Source of the DNA: Rheinheimera faecalis
GTDB taxonomy: Bacteria > Pseudomonadota > Gammaproteobacteria > Enterobacterales > Alteromonadaceae
Assembly: GCF_021290965.1 (NCBI RefSeq)
Contig: NZ_JAJOYT010000010.1
Coordinates: 1-64,000 of the forward strand
DNA length: 64,000 bases
Reading direction: 5' to 3'
Shown: positions 56,241 through 64,000 of the stretch, one piece after another
Position numbering within the stretch: position 1 is the first letter of the stretch
Layout of the letters: each line of letters starts with the position of its first letter
The notes under the pieces: generated by a model
The model's database searches: none
Told to the model about the DNA's origin: nothing
Seen by the model: the letters and a program-made list of their open reading frames with translations, nothing else
Program-made: the position numbers and the translations under genes

Positions 56241-56858
56241 ATGCTGGAAAAATTAAAAAAGCTGGTCGCTCAGACCAGCTTAGTTTTATCTGAACACCAA
56301 CTGCAACAACTAGTTGCTTATGTCCAGTTGCTGGACAAATGGAACAGTGCTTACAACCTGACCTCAGTGCGTGATCCAGAAGAAATGCTGGTGAAACACA
56401 TTATGGACAGCCTGGTTGTGGCACCTTTTGTCACTGGAAAACGTATTATCGACGTTGGTACTGGTCCTGGTTTGCCTGGTATTCCGCTGGCGATAGCATT
56501 ACCTGACAAGCAATTTTACCTGTTGGATAGCCTTGGCAAACGCATTCGTTTTTTAAATCACGTCAAATTACAGCTGAAACTACAGAACTTTGAAGCTATT
56601 CAGAGTCGGGTGGAAGATCATCAACCTGAAACAGGGTATGATGCGGTACTGAGCCGTGCTTTTGCTTCAATGACCGATATGGTGAACTGGTGTCAGCATT
56701 TGCCAGGGGCCGATGGCCAGTTTTTAGCCATGAAAGGCGCTTTAGCTCAAGAAGAAATTGCAGCTTTGCCGAATTTTGTTAAAGTTGTCGGCAGTCATCC
56801 GTTACAGGTGCCAACACTGAACGCCGAACGTTATCTGGTAGTGTTGGAGAAAGTCTAA
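56241..56858 (+). CDS. rsmG: 16S rRNA (guanine527-N7)-methyltransferase
   Basis: RsmG (GidB) adds m7G527 in 16S rRNA with SAM. 205 residues. [20 protein letters not shown], the SAM loop [18 protein letters not shown] and [17 protein letters not shown] are visible. It follows mnmG and precedes parA, the conserved mnmG-rsmG-parAB order. Confidence 0.97.
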   Translation: MLEKLKKLVAQTSLVLSEHQLQQLVAYVQLLDKWNSAYNLTSVRDPEEMLVKHIMDSLVVAPFVTGKRIIDVGTGPGLPGIPLAIALPDKQFYLLDSLGKRIRFLNHVKLQLKLQNFEAIQSRVEDHQPETGYDAVLSRAFASMTDMVNWCQHLPGADGQFLAMKGALAQEEIAALPNFVKVVGSHPLQVPTLNAERYLVVLEKV

Positions 56859-56885
56859 TTTAATCAAAAACGTATTGGGGTCCTT

Positions 56886-57680
56886 GTGGGAAAAGTCATA
56901 GCTATTGCAAACCAGAAAGGTGGTGTGGGCAAAACAACCACAGCGGTCAATCTGGCTGCCTCTATGGCCGCAACCAAACGCAAGGTGCTGCTGATTGATT
57001 TGGATCCGCAAGGCAACGCCACCATGGGTAGCGGTGTCGACAAATATGCCGTGCATGCCAGCGCTTATGAATTACTGGTGGAAGAAAAACCTTTTGCCGA
57101 AGTAGTGGTGAAAGAAACGGCCGGTGGTTATCACCTGATCGCAGCTAATTCTGATGTGACAGCCGCCGAAGTGCGTTTACTCAACGTCTTTGCCCGCGAA
57201 CTGCGTTTACGTAATGCGTTAAAAGACGCCCGGCAACAGTACGATTTTATTTTTATTGATTGTCCGCCAGCACTGAACATGCTGACGGTGAATGCAATGG
57301 CCGCCGCAGACTCCGTGTTGGTGCCTATGCAATGTGAATACTATGCGCTGGAAGGTTTAACTGCCCTGATGGACACCATCAATCAGCTGACATCTGTGGT
57401 CAATGCCGACCTTAAAATCGAAGGTATTTTGCGTACTATGTACGACCCACGGAACCGTCTGGCCAATGATGTGTCTGAACAGCTGAAACAACATTTTGGC
57501 GATAAAGTTTACCGTGCTGTGATCCCACGTAACGTGCGACTGGCGGAAGCTCCAAGTTTTGGTACTCCGGTCATGTATTACGACAAAGGTTCAACAGGGG
57601 CTAAAGCCTATCTGGCGCTCGCTGGCGAAATTTTACGCCGCGCCGATAAAAAAACTGTAAAAACCACCACTCCCGCCTAA
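56886..57680 (+). CDS. parA: Chromosome partitioning ATPase ParA (Soj)
   Basis: Deviant Walker A ATPase that moves ParB-parS complexes. 264 residues, GTG start. AIANQKGGVGKTTTAVNLAASMA, LIDLDPQGNATMGSGV, FIFIDCPPALNMLTVNAM and a C-terminal RLAEAPSFGTPVMYYDKGSTGAKAYLALA are ParA/Soj signatures. The N-terminus lacks a helix-turn-helix domain, so it is chromosomal type Ib-like. Followed by parB 22 bases later. The parS sites for this system are in recF. Confidence 0.97.
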   Translation: MGKVIAIANQKGGVGKTTTAVNLAASMAATKRKVLLIDLDPQGNATMGSGVDKYAVHASAYELLVEEKPFAEVVVKETAGGYHLIAANSDVTAAEVRLLNVFARELRLRNALKDARQQYDFIFIDCPPALNMLTVNAMAAADSVLVPMQCEYYALEGLTALMDTINQLTSVVNADLKIEGILRTMYDPRNRLANDVSEQLKQHFGDKVYRAVIPRNVRLAEAPSFGTPVMYYDKGSTGAKAYLALAGEILRRADKKTVKTTTPA

Positions 57681-57702
57681 TTGACAAGGAATACAACTGA
57701 AG

Positions 57703-58596
57703 ATGTCGGTAAAAAAACGTGGCTTAGGCCGGGGCTTAGACGCTTTACTCACTACTAAACCTGTGTCTGATCAACAGAATGACGCCAACTTTTCTTCAGC
57801 GCAGCGCAGCGAATTGCAAAAACTGCCGATTGAATGGCTCAAGCCGGGTAAATACCAGCCGCGTAAAGATATGTCGCAGGATGCACTGGAAGATTTAGCA
57901 AGTTCAATCCGTTCCCAAGGCATTATTCAGCCTATTGTTGTGCGTCAAATTGGTGAAGAGTCCTATGAAATCATCGCTGGTGAGCGGCGCTGGCGTGCAA
58001 GCCAGTTGGCACAACTGGATGTTATTCCTTGTATTATTAAAGACGTACCAGACGAAGCTGCTGTTGCTATTGCCCTGATTGAAAACATTCAGCGCGAAGA
58101 TCTGAATGCAATGGAAGAAGCCATTGCACTGCAGCGTTTATTGTCCGAATTTGAACTGACGCATCAGCAAGTGGCTGATGCTGTTGGTAAATCACGCGCC
58201 AGTGTGACTAATTTATTACGACTGAACCAGTTGAATGACGATGTGAAGTTATTGCTGGAACATGGTGATATCGAAATGGGCCATGCCCGAGCTTTATTAG
58301 CACTGGATGGCCTGGCGCAATCCGATGCAGCCCGTATTGTGGCTGCAAAGCAGATGACGGTACGTGATACTGAAAATCTGGTGCGCCGACTGCTAGAACC
58401 TGCCCCTGAAACCACTCCAAAAGTAAAAGACCCGGATGTCAGTTCGCTGGAGCAACGCTTAAGTGAACGTTTTGCCGCCCCTGTTGAGATTAATTACAAC
58501 AAAAAGGGCAAAGGCAATCTGGTGATTTCATACAGCAGCTTAGATGAGCTGGAAGGCATACTGAGCAAATTACAGTCAGAGTATTCTGAATCCTAG
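57703..58596 (+). CDS. parB: Chromosome partitioning protein ParB (Spo0J)
   Basis: CTP-dependent parS-binding clamp. 297 residues. N-terminal KRGLGRGLDALL (ParA-stimulating), then IKPGKYQPRKDMSQDALEDLASSIRSQGIIQPIVVR, the CTPase motif GERRWRASQLA and IENIQREDLNAMEEA, then an HTH LTHQQVADAVGKSRASVTNLLRL, and the C-terminal dimer domain. Two matching parS sites at about 40.1 and 40.7 kb are within the window. Confidence 0.97.
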   Translation: MSVKKRGLGRGLDALLTTKPVSDQQNDANFSSAQRSELQKLPIEWLKPGKYQPRKDMSQDALEDLASSIRSQGIIQPIVVRQIGEESYEIIAGERRWRASQLAQLDVIPCIIKDVPDEAAVAIALIENIQREDLNAMEEAIALQRLLSEFELTHQQVADAVGKSRASVTNLLRLNQLNDDVKLLLEHGDIEMGHARALLALDGLAQSDAARIVAAKQMTVRDTENLVRRLLEPAPETTPKVKDPDVSSLEQRLSERFAAPVEINYNKKGKGNLVISYSSLDELEGILSKLQSEYSES

Positions 58597-58726
58597 GCTG
58601 TAATTTTTCATTATCTCAGACAAAAGTTAGAGTAAGGCCGCTTTTTCTTGCAAAAAAAAGGCAGATAAGTATACTTGCGCTGGCTTTAAACTATTCAATA
58701 TTGACAGGATTAGCAGGCCATAAAAA

Positions 58727-59919
<1,193 letters not shown>

Positions 59920-59942
59920 TTTCGTTTTAACTTTAACTTTAA

Positions 59943-60200
<258 letters not shown>

Positions 60201-60251
60201 TTCGGTTTCTGAACAGAACCATTTACTTTGTAAAATTAAGGAGAAGCGGTT

Positions 60252-60725
60252 GTGAATATTAACGCCACTCTCATTGGTGAATTAATAGCTTTCCTGGTGT
60301 TCGTACTTTTCTGTATGAAGTATGTATGGCCACCAATCATCAATGCTATTGAAACTCGCCAGCAAAAAATTGCAGACGGTTTGGCCGCGACTGATCGCGC
60401 CGAGCAAGATCTGCGTTTAGCGCAAGAGAAAGCAAAACAGCATCTGGTTGAAGCAAAGACGCAAGCCTCTGCTTTGATTGACCAGGCTAAAAAACGCGAA
60501 CAGCAGATTATTGAAGAAGCTGCCGTTAAAGCCCAGGCAGAGCGGGAAAAAATCCTGGCTCAGGCGAAAGCCGAAGTCGAAGCTGAACGGATCAGAGCTA
60601 AAGAAGAATTGCGTAAGCAAGTTGCAGCTTTAGCTGTAGCTGGTGCAGAAAGAATTCTTCAGCGTTCAATAGATGAAGCTGCTCACAGCGACATCCTGGA
60701 AAAACTGGTCGCAGAACTTAATTGA
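60252..60725 (+). CDS. atpF: ATP synthase F0 subunit b
   Basis: Peripheral stalk subunit. 157 residues: one N-terminal membrane helix ([20 protein letters not shown]) then a long A/E/K/Q-rich helix (about 35-140) that dimerises. The GTG start at 60252 has AAGGAGAAG upstream. Ends [19 protein letters not shown] as in E. coli. Confidence 0.97.
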   Translation: MNINATLIGELIAFLVFVLFCMKYVWPPIINAIETRQQKIADGLAATDRAEQDLRLAQEKAKQHLVEAKTQASALIDQAKKREQQIIEEAAVKAQAEREKILAQAKAEVEAERIRAKEELRKQVAALAVAGAERILQRSIDEAAHSDILEKLVAELN

Positions 60726-60734
60726 GGATGAGCC

Positions 60735-61268
60735 ATGTCTGAACTGACTAATTTAGCTCGTCCTTACGCCAAAGCGGCGTTTGAGTTTGCAGTAGAGCAC
60801 AATGCATTAGAAGCCTGGACTGGCATGTTATTTTTCGCTGCTGAAGTAGCAAAAAATGATTTTGTCTCCGAGCAACTGCAAAGTGCCGGTGCAGCTGAAA
60901 AGCAAGCTGAGTTCTTTTTAAAAGTGTGCGGTGAGCAGTTAAATGCCCATGGCCAGAACTTTATTAAGCTCATGGCGGAAAATAATCGCTTGCTGGCGTT
61001 GCCTGCAGTGTTTGACGGTTATGTTGCATTAAAAGCTGAGTACGAAAAGGAAGCCACTGTTGAAGTGATTTCTGCTACGACACTCAACGCAGCACAACAA
61101 GACAAACTGGCTGCGGCTTTATCGCAACGTTTAGCACGTAAAGTGAAATTGAACTGTAGTGTAGATCCGACCGTCGTTGGCGGTATGTTAATCAAAGCCG
61201 GTGATATGGTGATTGACGGCTCGGTTCGTGGCAAGTTAGACCGTTTAGCTACTGCACTGCAGTCATAA
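60735..61268 (+). CDS. atpH: ATP synthase F1 subunit delta
   Basis: Peripheral stalk connector at the top of F1. 177 residues. LARPYAKAAFEFAVEHNALEAW and the C-terminal block VDPTVVGGMLIKAGDMVIDGSVRGKLDRLATAL are family signatures. Nine bases after atpF. Confidence 0.97.
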   Translation: MSELTNLARPYAKAAFEFAVEHNALEAWTGMLFFAAEVAKNDFVSEQLQSAGAAEKQAEFFLKVCGEQLNAHGQNFIKLMAENNRLLALPAVFDGYVALKAEYEKEATVEVISATTLNAAQQDKLAAALSQRLARKVKLNCSVDPTVVGGMLIKAGDMVIDGSVRGKLDRLATALQS

Positions 61269-61282
61269 TTGGGGATTAGAGC

Positions 61283-62824
61283 ATGCAACTGAATTCCACT
61301 GAAATCTCTGAACTGATCAAAAAACGTATTGAACAGTTCGAAGTTGTCAGTGAAGCTCGCAACGAAGGTACTATCGTCGCTGTTACTGACGGTATTATCC
61401 GTATCAACGGCCTTGCTGACTGTATGCAAGGCGAAATGATTGAGCTTCCTGGCAACCGTTACGCTATCGCACTGAACTTAGAAAGAAATTCAGTAGGTGC
61501 TGTAGTTATGGGTCCTTATGCGGACCTGCGTGAAGGCACAAAAGTTAAATCTACTGGCCGTATCCTTGAAGTACCAGTTGGCCCAGGTCTGTTAGGCCGT
61601 GTGGTAAACACTTTAGGTGAGCCAATCGACGGTAAAGGTCCAATCGATGCTGCTGGTTTCGCACCAGTAGAAAAAATCGCTCCGGGCGTTATCGATCGTC
61701 GTTCAGTAGACCAACCTCTGCAAACTGGTTACAAGTCAGTTGACTCCATGATCCCTATCGGTCGTGGTCAGCGTGAATTGTTAATCGGTGACCGTCAGAC
61801 AGGTAAAACGGCTTTAGCTATCGATGCAATCATCAACCAGAAAACTTCTGGCGTGAAATGTATCTATGTAGCTATAGGCCAAAAAGCTTCTACTATCGCT
61901 AACGTAGTACGTAAACTGGAAGAGCACGGCGCTCTGGCCCACACTATTGTTGTTGTAGCTTCTGCTTCTGAAGCAGCTGCACTGCAATTCCTGGCGCCAT
62001 ACTCTGGTTGTACTATGGGTGAATACTTCCGTGACCGCGGTGAAGATGCACTGATCGTATACGATGACTTGTCTAAACAAGCTGTTGCTTACCGTCAAAT
62101 CTCTCTGTTGTTACGTCGTCCACCAGGCCGTGAAGCTTACCCAGGTGACGTATTCTATCTCCACAGCCGTCTGTTAGAGCGCGCATCTCGTGTAAACGAG
62201 CATTATGTTGAGCGTTTAACCAACGGTGAAGTGAAAGGCAAAACTGGTTCATTAACTGCACTGCCAATTATCGAAACTCAGGCTGGCGACGTTTCTGCGT
62301 TCGTTCCAACCAACGTAATTTCGATCACTGACGGTCAGATCTTCTTAGAATCTGGTTTATTCAACGCCGGTATCCGTCCAGCAGTAAACGCTGGTATTTC
62401 GGTATCTCGTGTTGGTGGTGCTGCTCAAACCAAAATCATCAAAAAGCTGGGTGGCGGTATCCGTTTAGCCTTAGCTCAGTACTCTGAACTGGCGGCATTC
62501 GCTCAGTTCGCTTCTGACCTGGATGACGCGACTCGTGCGCAGTTAGACCACGGCCAGAAAGTTACTGAACTGATGAAACAGTTACAATACGCGCCAATGG
62601 GCGTGGCTGACATGGGTGTGTCTATTTTCGCTATCGAAAAAGGCTACATGAAAGACATCGAAGTTGCCAAAATTCTTGATTTTGAAGCTGCTTTAATTGC
62701 TTACATGCACTCAGAGCACGCAGCGTTTATGGCTGATCTGAACAAAACCGGTAACTACAACGACCAAATCGAAGCGACATTAAAAGGCGCTATTGAGAAG
62801 TTTAAAGCAACTCAGACTTGGTAA
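61283..62824 (+). CDS. atpA: ATP synthase F1 subunit alpha
   Basis: Regulatory nucleotide-binding F1 subunit. 513 residues. P-loop [64 protein letters not shown] and [17 protein letters not shown] are present. Begins with the delta-binding [17 protein letters not shown] hairpin follows in the gap before atpG. Confidence 0.99.
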   Translation: MQLNSTEISELIKKRIEQFEVVSEARNEGTIVAVTDGIIRINGLADCMQGEMIELPGNRYAIALNLERNSVGAVVMGPYADLREGTKVKSTGRILEVPVGPGLLGRVVNTLGEPIDGKGPIDAAGFAPVEKIAPGVIDRRSVDQPLQTGYKSVDSMIPIGRGQRELLIGDRQTGKTALAIDAIINQKTSGVKCIYVAIGQKASTIANVVRKLEEHGALAHTIVVVASASEAAALQFLAPYSGCTMGEYFRDRGEDALIVYDDLSKQAVAYRQISLLLRRPPGREAYPGDVFYLHSRLLERASRVNEHYVERLTNGEVKGKTGSLTALPIIETQAGDVSAFVPTNVISITDGQIFLESGLFNAGIRPAVNAGISVSRVGGAAQTKIIKKLGGGIRLALAQYSELAAFAQFASDLDDATRAQLDHGQKVTELMKQLQYAPMGVADMGVSIFAIEKGYMKDIEVAKILDFEAALIAYMHSEHAAFMADLNKTGNYNDQIEATLKGAIEKFKATQTW

Positions 62825-62830
62825 ACATAT

Positions 62831-62852
62831 CGGGTGTGGGAAACCGCACCCG
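62831..62852 (+). other. GNRA-loop hairpin between atpA and atpG
   Basis: CGGGTGTGG, GAAA tetraloop, CCGCACCCG: a nine-pair stem (one G-U) with a GNRA loop in the 54-base atpA-atpG gap, 26 bases before the atpG start. There is no T run, so it is not an intrinsic terminator. It may slow RNases or ribosomes, or set atpA:atpG expression. Confidence 0.7.
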
Positions 62853-62878
62853 GTCGTTGAAACTTTCGGAGATTAGTC

Positions 62879-63739
62879 ATGGCCGGCGCAAAAGAGATAA
62901 AAAGTAAGATCGGGAGTATTAATAATACTCGTAAGATCACCAGCGCAATGGAAAAGGTAGCAGTCAGCAAAATGCGCAGAGCGCAAGAGCGGGTTGCACA
63001 TAGCCGTCCATACGCTGAAGGTATGCGCAAAGTGATCGGCAATATCGCAAACGGCAACATCGAATACCGTCATCCGTATTTAACGGAACGTCCGGTAAAA
63101 AATGTAGGCTACATTGTGATATCGACAGACCGTGGCCTTTGCGGCGGCTTAAATACCAATGAGTTCAAACGTATTGCTCTGGAGCTGAAAAGCTGGAAAG
63201 AGCAGGGAGCTACGGCTCAGATTGCGGTGATCGGTAACAAAGCTACAGCGTTTTTCAAACGTTTTGGCGGTAAAGTTCTGGCACAACAAACTGGTCCTGG
63301 TGATAACCCACGTTTGGCTGATGTGATTGGTTCGGTTCAGGTGATGCTGAAAGCATACGAAGAAGGCCGTATCGACCGCTTGTTCCTGGTGTACAACAAG
63401 TTTGTAAATACCATGAAACAAGAGCCAGTGATCGAACAACTCTTACCTTTGCCAAAAGCAGACGTAACAGCGAAAAGCCATAGCTGGGATTACATTTACG
63501 AACCGGATCCAAAGGTAATTTTAGATAAATTACTGAGCCGTTACGTAGAGTCTCAGGTATACCAGGGTGTAGTTGAAAACGCGGCAAGCGAACAAGCTGC
63601 CCGTATGGTGGCGATGAAAGCCGCTACAGACAACGCTGGTAGCTTAATGGATGACCTGAAGTTGGTTTACAACAAAGCACGTCAAGCAGCTATTACCCAG
63701 GAACTGAGCGAAATCGTCGGTGGGGCCGCTGCCGTTTAA
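62879..63739 (+). CDS. atpG: ATP synthase F1 subunit gamma
   Basis: Central rotor subunit. 286 residues. N-terminal [35 protein letters not shown] and C-terminal [44 protein letters not shown] form the coiled-coil shaft; [13 protein letters not shown] is the conserved middle segment. Confidence 0.98.
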   Translation: MAGAKEIKSKIGSINNTRKITSAMEKVAVSKMRRAQERVAHSRPYAEGMRKVIGNIANGNIEYRHPYLTERPVKNVGYIVISTDRGLCGGLNTNEFKRIALELKSWKEQGATAQIAVIGNKATAFFKRFGGKVLAQQTGPGDNPRLADVIGSVQVMLKAYEEGRIDRLFLVYNKFVNTMKQEPVIEQLLPLPKADVTAKSHSWDYIYEPDPKVILDKLLSRYVESQVYQGVVENAASEQAARMVAMKAATDNAGSLMDDLKLVYNKARQAAITQELSEIVGGAAAV

Positions 63740-63770
63740 GGCTTAGGTTACAGAAATTAGAGGATTAAAC

Positions 63771-64000
63771 ATGAGTCAAGGTAAGGTAGTCCAAATCATT
63801 GGCGCCGTTGTGGATATCGACTTTCCACAAGAATCGGTACCTGGTATCTATGACGCGTTAAACGTAACAAGCGGCGACCTGGCTGGTTTAGTACTTGAAG
63901 TACAACAGCAATTAGGCGGCGGTACTGTACGTGCTATCGCGTTAGGTTCAACCGACGGTTTACGTCGTGGCGCTGAAGTGTCTAACACTGGCAAAGCCAT
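63771..64000 (+). CDS. atpD: ATP synthase F1 subunit beta (partial)
   Basis: Catalytic F1 subunit, cut by the window edge after about 76 residues. The start [29 protein letters not shown] is the conserved N-terminal barrel of AtpD. It is 31 bases after atpG. The P-loop and the rest lie beyond the window. Confidence 0.97.
   Translation, partial: MSQGKVVQIIGAVVDIDFPQESVPGIYDALNVTSGDLAGLVLEVQQQLGGGTVRAIALGSTDGLRRGAEVSNTGKA

Overview
The window is about 64 kb of chromosome from a gammaproteobacterium. Gene order and protein sequences resemble E. coli and Shewanella, and the best guess is Alteromonadales (Rheinheimera-like); the genus is an inference from gene content, not a search. It covers the replication-origin neighbourhood: gyrB-recF-dnaN-dnaA, rpmH-rnpA-yidD-yidC-mnmE, then mioC, a GATC-rich oriC, mnmG-rsmG-parA-parB and the atp operon, cut at the right edge inside atpD. 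No rRNA, tRNA, CRISPR array, prophage or insertion sequence was seen.

Layout. 0.1-10 kb: translation, cofactor and wall genes (gamma carbonic anhydrase, yrdB, aroE, truncated globin, ddl, hemF, tsaC, purEK, yrdD, smg, dprA, a LysM protein). 10-14.3 kb: def-fmt-rsmB-trkA. 14.4-16.6 kb: an AT-rich two-gene island (AAA ATPase plus DUF4435/TOPRIM protein) that looks like a PARIS anti-phage system, lying between trkA and trkH. 17-26 kb: trkH-yigZ-pepQ, slt, fadBA. 26-30 kb: a HepT-MntA toxin-antitoxin pair, tusA, and a three-gene unit of an unrecognised membrane-anchored protein with a LytS/LytTR two-component system. 30-33 kb: glyQS. 33-37.5 kb: a second AT-rich defence-like pair, a coiled-coil McrB-like AAA+ ATPase with a McrC/DUF2357-type PD-(D/E)XK nuclease. 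37.6-44.1 kb: gyrB-recF-dnaN-dnaA on the minus strand. 44.1-48.1 kb: rpmH to mnmE on the plus strand, with an ERIC-like palindromic repeat before mnmE. 48-53.2 kb: two transporters, a PEBP-like protein, trxC and a DEAD-box helicase. 53.4-64 kb: mioC, oriC, mnmG-rsmG-parAB, atpIBEFHAGD.

How parts fit together. oriC (about 53.83-54.29 kb) has 17 GATC sites, several DnaA-box-like 9-mers and an AT-rich segment on the mnmG side, the E. coli/Vibrio type of origin expected to be under Dam/SeqA control. DnaA, the clamp (DnaN), RecF and GyrB are encoded about 10 kb away. ParA/ParB are encoded just right of oriC, and two near-consensus parS sites lie inside recF, so the centromere flanks the origin. 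The three defence or toxin modules each occupy a junction between conserved housekeeping genes. The strongest leads for unusual biology are the coiled-coil McrBC-like pair, the PARIS-like pair, the parS-in-recF arrangement and the ERIC-like element outside the enterobacteria.
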